This document shows positions 44,366 to 52,845 of a stretch of DNA of 64,000 bases, piece by piece (within the stretch, counting starts at the first letter, position 1; each line of letters starts with the position of its first letter). The stretch is from Microbacterium sp. MPKO10 (lineage in GTDB: Bacteria; Actinomycetota; Actinomycetes; Actinomycetales; Microbacteriaceae). The stretch is from assembly GCF_026107415.2 (NCBI RefSeq), contig NZ_JAPCHX010000005.1, positions 310,001 through 374,000 of the forward strand. The letters run 5' to 3'. A program made the translations under genes and the position numbers. Under the pieces are notes generated by a model. That model was not told the origin of the DNA. It did no database searches and saw nothing but the letters and a program-made list of their open reading frames with translations.

Positions 44366-46141
44366 TCAGTAACGCACGACATCGTCGGGCAGTGGAAGCG
44401 GCGAGGGCTGCGGACCGAAGCTGTCGACGTGAGTCCCGTCAGCCTGCCCGGCCTCACGATACCCGTCACCGTCACCGTCACCGTGCAGGGTCTCGTCGTT
44501 CGGCGCACCGGGATCGTGCGCGCCGTCATGAGCTGCCCCGAGGTCATGCGCACCGCCCGCCTCAGGTGCGTCAAGATTGTGCTCACCGCTCTCCCCCAGG
44601 AGCTCAGCATCCGTTGCCGTTGAGGGCGGCATCGACTGCTCGGGAACGAGACGATCGGTTCTGAGCTCGGCGTCCTGCGGTCGCACCGCCATATCCGGAC
44701 GGGTGGACCCATGCGGCGTCTCGACAGCGGACCAAGATCCTCCTCCCTGATCGGCATGCGCTGGCGGGATGGGATCGTCGATGCGCGTGGCATGATACGT
44801 CGTACTCGTGCCATCACCGTCGATCGCTCCGAGCGCCGAACGCAGCGGTCCAAATCGAGAGTCGAAGGAGGCGTCGACCTGCGATGCCGTCTGCTCGTAT
44901 CCCGACATATGGTGCGGAGCCAACCAGTCGCCACCGCCCTCGGGAGCATCACCCGTCACGACAATGCGGTCACCACCGTCTGTGAAGCCGCCGAGCGCCG
45001 GAATCACGTCACCCGAGTGCTCGATCGCGTACGCGTTGACGCCATCGGGCAGATCCGCCCCAGTTGAGGGCGCGCCGAAGGTGACGAGAGTCTGCACGTT
45101 GTATTCGCCGGACTGCGTGATGCGCTCGGCGATCAAACCGCCCTGTGAATGCCCGACGATCGTCACGGAGTCGTCAGGGTCGATTCCCGCATCAGCCATC
45201 GCCTGCTCCACAGCGCGATATCCGCCGCCATCAGCATCCGCCATCAGGGCGACGTTCGACTCCATGTCGAACGCCTCCTCCCCCTCGCCGAACATGTCGA
45301 CGGTTCCTCCCACATAGACAACCCAGGAGTCTCCGTCGCCATACTCGTCGATCCTGATCTGCGGAGCACCGGGCCGGGCCGCGGGAATGCGCGAGGCCAG
45401 ATCGGAGACCGTCCTCGGAGCCGTGACGGCAGTGTGCCCCACGGGTGTCACCGTGACACGAGATTCCCCCAGCCCCGGCACCCCGAGCGCCCCGAGCCCC
45501 ACGGCCATCCCCGGCACGCTGAGCGCGGGGTTGTTGATCATCGGCGACAGGAGAGGGGGCATGCCCAGCGCAGACTTGACCGTGTCATCGCTGCCCGAGA
45601 CAAGGCCGCGCACCAGCATCATTGCGAGTGGACTCCGGGCAACGCCCGGATGGGCACCGAGCCATGTCGTCACCTTCGACCCGAGAACGGACGTCGCGCG
45701 CCCCATCGCATTGCGAGCAGTCGGGTTGAGAAAAGTCATCGCGATGGCCGGGGCCGCAGCGAACGCTGACGCACCGAGCAGCGGCAGCACCATGTGCCCG
45801 AAGAGCGCGCCGCCGACCGCACCCGTGACGGATGAGGCCGTGGCGAAGAGACCACTCACCGTCGTCTCCGTCTCGAGGTAGAGGGCAGCCGTCGCACCGA
45901 GCGCCCGAGAGACCGCGGCTGCCTGGTCCGAGGCCGTCGCGAGTTGCTCTGCGGCACGATCGATGCGCCCACCCGCGGTGCTCCACCGCGCCGAGCTGTT
46001 GGGCGGCGCAGTCATGACCCGCGCGGCCGAAGCCTCGGCGCTGGCGATTCCGCACTCAAGCGATACGCTGGCCAGCTGTTCGCCGAACGTTGTGATCTCG
46101 TCGGTGTCTACCATCGTCGGGCGTCCGATTGTGAGCGTCAT
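44366..46141 (-). CDS. alpha/beta-hydrolase (lipase-like) with N-terminal helical domain, candidate secreted effector
   Basis: A 591-residue protein. The first 90 residues are Ala-rich helical (ITTFGEQLASVSLECGIAS), like WXG/LXG export domains. A hydrophobic Gly/Ala segment (about 95-140) follows. The hydrolase core has the nucleophile elbow TIVGHSQGGLIAE, an acid in IEHSGDVIPAL and a His in APHHMSGYE, so a Ser-Asp-His triad is possible. The last 120 residues are a polar, acidic tail of Asp, Gly and His. The ATG overlaps the stop of a WXG100-like gene, as expected for an effector and its export partner. Substrate and secretion are not shown. Confidence 0.68.
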   Translation of the reverse strand: MTLTIGRPTMVDTDEITTFGEQLASVSLECGIASAEASAARVMTAPPNSSARWSTAGGRIDRAAEQLATASDQAAAVSRALGATAALYLETETTVSGLFATASSVTGAVGGALFGHMVLPLLGASAFAAAPAIAMTFLNPTARNAMGRATSVLGSKVTTWLGAHPGVARSPLAMMLVRGLVSGSDDTVKSALGMPPLLSPMINNPALSVPGMAVGLGALGVPGLGESRVTVTPVGHTAVTAPRTVSDLASRIPAARPGAPQIRIDEYGDGDSWVVYVGGTVDMFGEGEEAFDMESNVALMADADGGGYRAVEQAMADAGIDPDDSVTIVGHSQGGLIAERITQSGEYNVQTLVTFGAPSTGADLPDGVNAYAIEHSGDVIPALGGFTDGGDRIVVTGDAPEGGGDWLAPHHMSGYEQTASQVDASFDSRFGPLRSALGAIDGDGTSTTYHATRIDDPIPPAHADQGGGSWSAVETPHGSTRPDMAVRPQDAELRTDRLVPEQSMPPSTATDAELLGESGEHNLDAPEAGGAHDLGAAHDGAHDPGAPNDETLHGDGDGDGYREAGQADGTHVDSFGPQPSPLPLPDDVVRY

Positions 46142-46449
46142 CGTGATCCCTCCATCCGGTCAGAATCGATGCTCGCCGCGGCATCCGCCTGCACGCGGGC
46201 GATATCGTGGCGCACGGCGTCGAGCGCCGCGTTCAGACTCGATTCGCTCCACGACAGTTGCGCGCTCAGGTCGTCCAGGCGCAGTTCATACGCGCGAGAT
46301 GATGCGCCGGACCAGTTCGCCGGCATGACCTCGGTGATGCCCTGTGCGGTGAGCGCCACGACGGTATCGCGCACGCGGTCGAGAGCGTTGTACTGCGCAC
46401 GCAGCTCGCCGATCGCTCGCGATGCCTCTGCTTCGGTGACGGGATCCAC
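46138..46449 (-). CDS. WXG100-like small protein
   Basis: A 103-residue helical protein with NWSGASSRAYELRLDDL at its centre; the WSG stands at the turn between two helices as in the ESAT-6/WXG100 family, and the length fits. GTG is the start because AAAGGAG lies six bases upstream; longer starts would enter the divergent promoter. It overlaps the lipase-like gene by four bases, so the two are co-translated and probably form a secretion pair. No ESX/EssC machinery is in the window. Confidence 0.68.
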   Translation of the reverse strand: MDPVTEAEASRAIGELRAQYNALDRVRDTVVALTAQGITEVMPANWSGASSRAYELRLDDLSAQLSWSESSLNAALDAVRHDIARVQADAAASIDSDRMEGSR

Positions 46450-46609
46450 GGATGCTCCTTTCACGATGTGCATCCAGGCTGCCCTGCGTGCAGCATCCGC
46501 CTCGACGTCGATCCGCAATCTGTGGACAGCCGCTGATTCTCGCGAGGTGTGGACGGAAAATCTCGCCCGGGGCTGTGATTCGCACCGGGCTTCCGAGACA
46601 ATAGACGTC

Positions 46610-47128
46610 ATGTCCCGTGGCTCCGAGGTCGTTCCCTTCTCGATCTGCTTCGTCTGCGCGGGAAACATCTGCCGCTCCCCCATGGCCGAAATCGTCTTCC
46701 AGACCCGCGTCGCTCAGGCGGGTCTGTCCCCGTGGGTGACAGCGACGTCCGCGGGAATCGGCGACTGGCACGTCGGCGAGCGCGCGGATCAGCGCACGCT
46801 CGATGCGCTTTCGGCCCGAGGCTACGACGGGGCACGACACCGTGCGAAACAGTTCGACTCTGCCTGGTTTCCGAACCTCGACCTCGTCGTCGCCCTCGAC
46901 CGCAGTCATCTGCGCGCGCTCACGCACAGCGCGCCGACAGCATCCGACCGCGACAAGGTGGCGCTGCTGATGTCATTTGATGACGCAGCGGAGGGAATCT
47001 GGGAAGTTCCCGACCCGTACTATTCGGATGCGGAAACCTTTGACCAGGTTCTTGGGATGATAGAGAGAGCGAGTCTGGCACTGTTCCGCCAACTCGAACC
47101 CGCAATCCGACAGGGAGCCCTTCGATGA
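46610..47128 (+). CDS. low-molecular-weight protein-tyrosine phosphatase
   Basis: A 172-residue LMW-PTP. The P-loop CAGNICRSPM gives the Cx5R motif near the N-terminus, and the general-acid Asp lies in VPDPYYSDAETF. It dephosphorylates tyrosine residues and may be secreted without a signal in some actinobacteria. The stop overlaps the purB start (ATGA), an arrangement of unclear meaning. ACAAT a few bases before the ATG and no ribosome-binding site point to a leaderless transcript. Confidence 0.9.
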   Translation: MSRGSEVVPFSICFVCAGNICRSPMAEIVFQTRVAQAGLSPWVTATSAGIGDWHVGERADQRTLDALSARGYDGARHRAKQFDSAWFPNLDLVVALDRSHLRALTHSAPTASDRDKVALLMSFDDAAEGIWEVPDPYYSDAETFDQVLGMIERASLALFRQLEPAIRQGALR

Positions 47129-48516
47129 CATCACTTCCGCCTCAGCCACTCAGCCCTCTCGACGGGCGGTATCGCGCCGCGGTCACCGAGCTGGGAGAGC
47201 ACTTGAGCGAGGCGGGGCTCAACCGGGCGCGGGTTGCCGTCGAGGTCGAGTGGCTGCTGTACCTCACGTCGCACAGCATGTTCGGCTCGAAGCCCCTCAG
47301 CGATGCGGAAGCGGAGTCGCTGCGGGCGCTCGTCACAAACTTCGGTCAGGCCGAGATCGACAGGCTCGCTGAGTTCGAGGCGAAGACACGCCACGATGTG
47401 AAGGCTGTTGAGTACCTGGTGCGCGAGCGGCTCACAGAGCTCGGGCTCTCGTCGATCACTGAGCTCACGCATTTCGCGTGCACGAGTGAAGACATCAACA
47501 ATCTGTCGTACGCGATCACGGTTCGGGATGCTGTGCAGAACGTGTGGCTGCCGAAGTACCGCGGTGTCATCGCCGCGCTGCGCGAGCTCGCCGACCGGTA
47601 CCGTGACGCCGCAATGCTCTCTCACACGCACGGCCAGCCGGCCACGCCGAGCACGATGGGCCGCGAAATCGCTGTCACCGTGTATCGCCTCGAGCGCATC
47701 CTGACGCAGATCGACGCCAGCGAGTACCTCGGCAAGTTTTCGGGCGCCACGGGTGATTTCGCTGCCCACGTCGTGGCCGATCCGGATGCTGATTGGCCGC
47801 GCATCTCGCAGGAGTTCGTCGAGTCACTGGGGCTCACCTGGAACCCGCTCACCACGCAAATCGAGTCGCATGACTGGCAGGCTGAGCTGTACTCCCGCAT
47901 CGCGCACGCCGGCCGCGTGCTGCACAACCTCGCGACGGATGTCTGGACGTACATCTCGATGGGCTATTTCCGGCAGATTCCGCAGGAGGGCGCAACCGGA
48001 TCGTCGACCATGCCGCACAAGATCAACCCGATCCGTTTCGAGAACGCCGAGGCGAATCTCGAGATCTCGGCTGCGCTTCTGGACTCGCTCGCGTCGACAC
48101 TTGTCACCTCCCGCATGCAGCGCGATCTCACCGACTCGACGACGCAGCGCAACATCGGCGTCGCACTCGGCCACTCGCTGCTCGCCCTCGACAACATCGG
48201 CCGTGGCCTGCGCGAGATCGACCTTGATCGTGAGGCGCTCAGTGCCGATCTCGACGGCAACTGGGAGGTACTGGGCGAGGCGATCCAGACCGTCATCCGC
48301 GCCGAGGTCGCTGCCGGGCGCTCGCAGATCTCCGACCCCTACGCACTTCTCAAAGAGCTCACGCGCGGCAAGCGCATCGGTCACGCCGAGCTCACCGAAT
48401 TCGTGTCGGGCCTCGACATCGGCGACGAAGCGAAGCAGCGATTGCTGGCTCTCACCCCGCACACCTACATCGGTCTTGCCGCGTCGCAGGTCGACGCCGT
48501 CGGTGCGCCGCGCTGA
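47125..48516 (+). CDS. purB: adenylosuccinate lyase
   Basis: A 463-residue fumarase/aspartase-family enzyme that splits SAICAR and adenylosuccinate in purine synthesis. The signature loop GSSTMPHKINPIRFENAEAN is intact, as are LSHTHGQPATPSTMG and FACTSEDINNLSYA, with the catalytic His residues. Length matches the long, E. coli-type PurB. It is coupled to the phosphatase gene upstream. Confidence 0.95.
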   Translation: MTSLPPQPLSPLDGRYRAAVTELGEHLSEAGLNRARVAVEVEWLLYLTSHSMFGSKPLSDAEAESLRALVTNFGQAEIDRLAEFEAKTRHDVKAVEYLVRERLTELGLSSITELTHFACTSEDINNLSYAITVRDAVQNVWLPKYRGVIAALRELADRYRDAAMLSHTHGQPATPSTMGREIAVTVYRLERILTQIDASEYLGKFSGATGDFAAHVVADPDADWPRISQEFVESLGLTWNPLTTQIESHDWQAELYSRIAHAGRVLHNLATDVWTYISMGYFRQIPQEGATGSSTMPHKINPIRFENAEANLEISAALLDSLASTLVTSRMQRDLTDSTTQRNIGVALGHSLLALDNIGRGLREIDLDREALSADLDGNWEVLGEAIQTVIRAEVAAGRSQISDPYALLKELTRGKRIGHAELTEFVSGLDIGDEAKQRLLALTPHTYIGLAASQVDAVGAPR

Positions 48517-48523
48517 GTGTGGT

Positions 48524-48542
48524 CGGGCCCGCTCCGGGCCCG
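48524..48542 (+). terminator. hairpin after purB
   Basis: Two copies of CGGGCCCG around a CTC loop form a perfect 8-bp stem eight bases after the purB stop; no T-tract. Confidence 0.55.
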
Positions 48543-48594
48543 CGAGAGAATGGATGAAAAACGTCGAAACCGAGCGTGAGGAAAGCACAACAAC

Positions 48595-49722
48595 ATGGAC
48601 CCGCGGCTGCTGACCTCCTCTGCCGCTCTGCGACGTGAATCGGCGGCGCTCCCCGGGCACACGCGAGCGCACAACCGAGCGCTCGTGCTTCAGATGCTCT
48701 ATCGCGGCACACCGCTCAGTCGCGCCGACATCGCTCGAGAGACAGGGCTGACGCGCGTCACGGTCTCTGACCTCGTGAATGATCTGCAGCGCGAGGGGCT
48801 GATCGTCGAGCGGGGCGTGCGCCCGGCAGACGGACCGGGTAAACCGGCGATGCTCCTCGAGATGGCACGTGACACCCAGCAGATCATCGCGATGGACCTC
48901 AGCGGCCACGATGTCTTCCGCGCCGTCCTCACCACCCTCGACGGCGAGATCACAGAAGAGGTATCGATTCCTTCCCCCGGAGTCACCGGCGACGAGGCAG
49001 AATCGCTCGTCCACGAGCTTCTCGAGTGGGCGCTTCAACTGACGACGGCCCCGGTCCTCGGTGTGGGAGTCGGGGTGCCCGGGATTGTGGGACGCGATCA
49101 GGTAGTGCGCCGCAGCATCTCGCTCGACTGGACAAACCGCGCGCTTGCCCCGGCGCTCTCTGCGCGCTTTGGCGTTCCCGTCTTCGTCGCCAACGACGCG
49201 AATGTGGCAGTGCTCGCCGAGCACAGCTTCGCTTCGGGAGGCGACGATCTGCTGCTGGTGAAGATCGGTCGCGGCGTTGGAGGCGGGCTGCTGCTCGACG
49301 GTCATCCGGTGTTGGGATCGCGGCTGACCGCGGGCGAGATCGGCCGGGTGCTCGTGCGCCCCGCTCCCGATGCCGAGCGTGTTCCGTTGGAGACGCTCGT
49401 CACGGCACCCGCACTGCGCACGCACATCGAAGAGTCCGTGGTGGCAGGCGAGACAGCGGATGCTGCCGTGCAGCGTGCCGGACGGTTGCTGGGCTCGGTA
49501 ATTGCGCCCCTCATCACCTCACTCGGGCTCGCCACCGTCGTCCTCACCGGCCCCCGCGAGCTCTTCGGTGAAACGCTCATCGACGCCGTACGAGACACGG
49601 TGGATGACCACCTGGCAGACGACGTCGATCGCGCCGACATCCATCTGACAGCGCTGGGCCCAGACATCGTCTTGCGCGGCGCAGCAGCCCTCGTACTCTC
49701 AGAACGCCTCGGTGTCGTCTGA
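48595..49722 (+). CDS. ROK-family transcriptional regulator
   Basis: A 375-residue regulator: winged helix at about 20-80 (LSRADIARETGLTRVTVSDLV) and a ROK domain with VGVGVPGIV, NDANVAVLAEH and SRLTAGEIGRVLV. The zinc CxCGxxGC motif is missing, so it is a sensor rather than a kinase. No sugar gene lies beside it; the nearest candidate targets are the minus-strand sugar locus at 58.5-64 kb. The last codons and the stop are part of an 18-bp tandem repeat. Confidence 0.88.
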   Translation: MDPRLLTSSAALRRESAALPGHTRAHNRALVLQMLYRGTPLSRADIARETGLTRVTVSDLVNDLQREGLIVERGVRPADGPGKPAMLLEMARDTQQIIAMDLSGHDVFRAVLTTLDGEITEEVSIPSPGVTGDEAESLVHELLEWALQLTTAPVLGVGVGVPGIVGRDQVVRRSISLDWTNRALAPALSARFGVPVFVANDANVAVLAEHSFASGGDDLLLVKIGRGVGGGLLLDGHPVLGSRLTAGEIGRVLVRPAPDAERVPLETLVTAPALRTHIEESVVAGETADAAVQRAGRLLGSVIAPLITSLGLATVVLTGPRELFGETLIDAVRDTVDDHLADDVDRADIHLTALGPDIVLRGAAALVLSERLGVV

Positions 49723-49771
49723 CGCGTCGGTGTCGTCTGACGCGTCGGTGTCGTCTGACGCGTCGGTGTCG
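49705..49771 (+). repeat. 18-bp tandem repeat covering a stop codon
   Basis: Units of CGCGTCGGTGTCGTCTGA (first copy with one change) occur 3.7 times. The first unit is the end of the ROK gene including TGA. As the unit is a multiple of three, the next two copies give further in-frame stops. Confidence 0.95.
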
Positions 49772-49795
49772 CCAGGGCCTCGCCCGTCGCCGTCA

Positions 49796-49801
49796 TAAAC
49801 T
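49796..49801 (+). promoter_or_regulatory. -10 box of a leaderless promoter (GrpB gene)
   Basis: TAAACT lies six bases before the ATG; no ribosome-binding site is present. Confidence 0.5.
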
Positions 49802-49807
49802 GGTGTG

Positions 49808-50419
49808 ATGCCGACAGCACGCGAGATCACGACGTTTTCCGATGACGCTCCCCCGCCCGGCCAGACGCCCTGGGTCGTGCAGCCTTCTCCCGAGCCGATC
49901 GCCATCGTCGAATACGACGCGGCGTGGCCCGAGGTATACGCAGCCCGCGAGAGCGAGATTCGCGGATGCCTCGGTGCCCGCGTTCTCGATATCGTCCACG
50001 TCGGATCAACCTCGGTTCCGGGGCTGCCGGCGAAGCCCATCATCGACATCGACCTGATTGTCGCGGACCCCGCGCGAGAAGAGGCCTGGCTTGCACCACT
50101 GGAAACGCTCGGATATGTTCTGACCGTTCGCGAACCGTGGTGGCACGAGCATCGCTGCCTGAAAGCATCCGATCGGTCCGTCAACCTGCATGTGTTCGGC
50201 CCTGACTCGCCCGAACCGTGGAAGGAGCGCGTCTTCCGCGATCACCTGCGGCAGGACGCGTCCGATCGCGAGCTCTATGCCGAAACGAAACGGTCAGCGG
50301 CTGCCGCCGCAACCGAGAGAGGCGAATTGATGACGGATTACAACCGCCGCAAGCAGGCGGTCATCCGTGACATCTATGCGCGAGCGTTTCGCGCGGCGGG
50401 ACTCCTGCCCGAGAGCTGA
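49808..50419 (+). CDS. GrpB-family nucleotidyltransferase-like protein
   Basis: A 203-residue member of the GrpB/UPF0157 family, with VEYDAAWPEVYA, HVGSTSVPGLPAKPIIDIDL and a basic C-terminal helix. The GSTSVPG...KPIIDIDL stretch resembles the active site of the nucleotidyltransferase fold. In other bacteria the domain is alone or fused to CoaE. Its substrate is unknown. The start is placed at the ATG; the preceding GTG is an alternative. Confidence 0.85.
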   Translation: MPTAREITTFSDDAPPPGQTPWVVQPSPEPIAIVEYDAAWPEVYAARESEIRGCLGARVLDIVHVGSTSVPGLPAKPIIDIDLIVADPAREEAWLAPLETLGYVLTVREPWWHEHRCLKASDRSVNLHVFGPDSPEPWKERVFRDHLRQDASDRELYAETKRSAAAAATERGELMTDYNRRKQAVIRDIYARAFRAAGLLPES

Positions 50420-50463
50420 TCTGGCCCAGCTGGGAACAGGGACGAGCCAGGGCTCGAGCGCGA

Positions 50464-50483
50464 GCTAGAGCTAGAGCTAGAGC
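50464..50483 (-). repeat. hexamer repeat (CTCTAG) at a stop codon
   Basis: Three perfect GCTAGA units plus part of a fourth. On the minus strand they read CTCTAG, so the stop of the small membrane gene is followed by two more in-frame TAG codons. Confidence 0.85.
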
Positions 50484-50737
50484 ATGGTTGGCGGTTTGGG
50501 GTTTCCGTCATCGTCGCGTTGAATCTCGTCACGCTCGATCTTGTTCGGTTTGATTGTCAGAGCGAAAAGCGCGAGGAACACGAGTCCGGCGATGAACGCG
50601 ATGCCGGCGAAGACAACAGTGAGAAGAAAGTCGCGCGTCGACATCAGCGTGATCAGTCCCGCAAATATGGCGAAGACAGCGGCGATGCCGAGAAGCTCGA
50701 GCGGCTTCAGCATCTCGCGTTTGCTGGGCTTCGTCAT
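50477..50737 (-). CDS. small two-TM membrane protein
   Basis: An 86-residue protein with a basic start, two membrane helices (LLGIAAVFAIFAGLITLMS and LLTVVFAGIAFIAGLVFLALFALTI, in parts) and a charged tail of Asp, Arg and Lys. GGAGG precedes the ATG, which overlaps the upstream stop. It is co-translated with the larger membrane protein and probably acts with it. The family is not recognised beyond small actinobacterial membrane proteins. Confidence 0.7.
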   Translation of the reverse strand: MTKPSKREMLKPLELLGIAAVFAIFAGLITLMSTRDFLLTVVFAGIAFIAGLVFLALFALTIKPNKIERDEIQRDDDGNPKPPTML

Positions 50738-51375
50738 GCTGATTCCTCCGTTGCCGCGTTTGCATCTGACTTCTGCCACTTCAGCGACAGCCCTCCGATG
50801 GCGAGGAACACCGCCATCACAGCGGCGTAGGCGCCGAATACTCCGACGGCCATGACCGATGAGTTCAATGCGAGAGGCGCATTGTCGATGCCGCCGTCCG
50901 TCTGCTGGAAGTCGGGCGGAAGAAGCACGAACACGATGGCGAGAAGCGCGGTGAGGCCGCCGGCGATCAGCAGGTCACGCGAGAGGGCGGAGCGTCGTAC
51001 GAGCCGATAGCCCGAGTACAGTTCGAGAAGCCCCGTGAGGCCGGCCCAGATCGACACTGTGAGCAGGTAGGTGCCGAGTCCAGACGAATTGAACGCGAGT
51101 GCGACACCACCGGCGACGAGCGACATGACCGACTGTGCGATCACGAGGCGGCGCATCGGTCGATCACCGATCGTAACGAACGACAGCACACCGACCGTGA
51201 TGCCCAATGCGACGGTGAATGCACCGAAGATCATGAGGCCCATGTGCGGGGAGTGGTCTCGAGAAAACGTCGTGAACAAGCCGGCGGCCGCGAAGATCAC
51301 GGCGCGAACGATGTGCAGTACCCAGAACCGCGTCTGCGTAGGCTCGACGGCGTACGGGCGTGCAGGCGTAACCAC
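50734..51375 (-). CDS. multi-pass membrane protein (HdeD/DUF308-like)
   Basis: A 213-residue protein with six membrane helices and short loops, similar in layout to HdeD/DUF308 proteins. GTG is the start; an AAAGAGG lies ten bases upstream. TAGAAT on the minus strand at 51433-51438 may be the -10 of this two-gene unit. The function is unknown. Confidence 0.65.
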   Translation of the reverse strand: MVTPARPYAVEPTQTRFWVLHIVRAVIFAAAGLFTTFSRDHSPHMGLMIFGAFTVALGITVGVLSFVTIGDRPMRRLVIAQSVMSLVAGGVALAFNSSGLGTYLLTVSIWAGLTGLLELYSGYRLVRRSALSRDLLIAGGLTALLAIVFVLLPPDFQQTDGGIDNAPLALNSSVMAVGVFGAYAAVMAVFLAIGGLSLKWQKSDANAATEESA

Positions 51376-51511
51376 GAAGACTCTGCCTCTTTCATGAAGA
51401 TCGACCGCAGGGACACGGTCGGTGATGCGTCCATTCTATCGACCTCATCCTGAGCATGAGCCGCCATTCACGGAACAGGAATCCACGTGGGAGATCGGCT
51501 CACGTGCGTGT

Positions 51512-51994
51512 TCAGTCATTCGTCGCTGAGGCGTTCATGCCCAGGTGCAGGCGAAGAACGGAAGAGATGTCGTCAAGGTGGGTGAGCTGTTCCGGTGTGA
51601 GCGCGTCAACGAACAGCTCGCGGACGGCGCGGAGATGCGGAACGGAGCTGGCCCGCAATATCTCTCTCCCGGATTCAGTTGCTGTGACATTCACTCCATG
51701 TACGTCATCGATACAGGGGTCTCGTCTGACCAGCTGTCTCTTCTCCATTCGCCCCAGACGGTGCGAGAGCCGACTGCGCTCCCATCCGATCAGTACTGCA
51801 AGTTCGGACGACCGCAGGGTACCTCGAGGTGCCTCGGTCAGGGCGAGGAGCACCTGATAGTCACCCGCGGAGAGCACCGACTCATTCTGTAGGCGACGGC
51901 CCAGACGCGAAGTGAGTGCCTGCGACACCTCGATGTAGTCGCGCCAGATGCGCAGCTGCTCTCGGGTGGGCGTCGTCCGGTGGTTCTCTGTCAT
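51512..51994 (-). CDS. MarR-family transcriptional regulator
   Basis: A 160-residue winged-helix repressor: LSAGDYQVLLALTEAP, SSELAVLIGWERSRLSHRLGRM (recognition helix) and VTATESGREI. The start follows GGGAG by five bases. It is divergent from a flavin reductase gene and a palindrome lies between, so it likely represses that gene and itself until a quinone or similar electrophile binds. Confidence 0.85.
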   Translation of the reverse strand: MTENHRTTPTREQLRIWRDYIEVSQALTSRLGRRLQNESVLSAGDYQVLLALTEAPRGTLRSSELAVLIGWERSRLSHRLGRMEKRQLVRRDPCIDDVHGVNVTATESGREILRASSVPHLRAVRELFVDALTPEQLTHLDDISSVLRLHLGMNASATND

Positions 51995-52036
51995 CTCGCT
52001 CCCTAGGAATAGACACGTCAATTCCATTGTTCCAGG

Positions 52037-52048
52037 TTGATATGTCAA
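52037..52048. promoter_or_regulatory. MarR-type operator candidate
   Basis: TTGATATGTCAA is a palindrome with perfect TTGA/TCAA arms, in the intergenic region between marR-like and flavin reductase genes. Confidence 0.5.
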
Positions 52049-52175
52049 TCGGAAGGATCAACCGATGAGAAGGGCATGAGTCACGGTGAGGATGCTGCGC
52101 GGCGCGACAGCCATCTCCAGCACCCCATTATGACGCCGACCTCGTCACAACCCACACAGAAGGAGTTCCATCGCA

Positions 52176-52757
52176 ATGACCAAGATCGCCATCATTCTCG
52201 GCAGCACCCGCCCCGGTCGCAACGGCAAGCAGGTCGCAGACTGGGTGTTCGAACAAGCCACTCGGCGCGACGACGCAGAGTTCGAGCTCGTTGACCTCGC
52301 GGACTACCCGTTGCCGCATCTCGACGAACCGCTGCCTCCGGCGGTTGGTCAATACAAGAACGAGCACACTCTGACGTGGTCCGACAAGATCGCTGGGTTC
52401 GACGGCTACGTCTTCGTAACCCCCGAGTACAACCACTCCACCTCTGGCGTCCTCAAGAATGCAATCGATTTCTTGCACAGAGAGTGGAACAACAAGGCAG
52501 CCGGCTTTGTGGGATACGGCGGGGTCGGTGGCGCTCGCGCGATCGAGCATCTTCGGCTCGTACTCGCCGAGCTCCAGGTGGCAACTGTGCGCCAGACTCT
52601 GACGCTTTCGCTCGCCACCGAGTTCGAGAACTACAGCTCCTTCGCCCCCAACGATTCTCAGGCGGTCTTCCTGGACACCTTGTTCACCCAGGTGATCGCG
52701 TGGTCTCAGGCTCTCGAAGACGTACGAAATCCGAGGCTCGCAGAGCACGCGGCTTGA
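52176..52757 (+). CDS. NADPH-dependent FMN reductase
   Basis: A 193-residue flavodoxin-like reductase. The FMN phosphate loop is GSTRPGRNGK, and TPEYNHSTSGVLKNAIDFL is the family signature. Such enzymes reduce quinones, chromate or azo compounds using NADPH. An AAGGAG lies upstream of the ATG. Control by the divergent MarR protein is probable. Confidence 0.9.
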   Translation: MTKIAIILGSTRPGRNGKQVADWVFEQATRRDDAEFELVDLADYPLPHLDEPLPPAVGQYKNEHTLTWSDKIAGFDGYVFVTPEYNHSTSGVLKNAIDFLHREWNNKAAGFVGYGGVGGARAIEHLRLVLAELQVATVRQTLTLSLATEFENYSSFAPNDSQAVFLDTLFTQVIAWSQALEDVRNPRLAEHAA

Positions 52758-52845
52758 CTCAGCACATCGACTGAGGCCACAGCAGACGCCTCCCCGATCA
52801 CAACGGATCGTCCGGCACGTACCTGCCGGTGGAAGGAAAGAAGAA

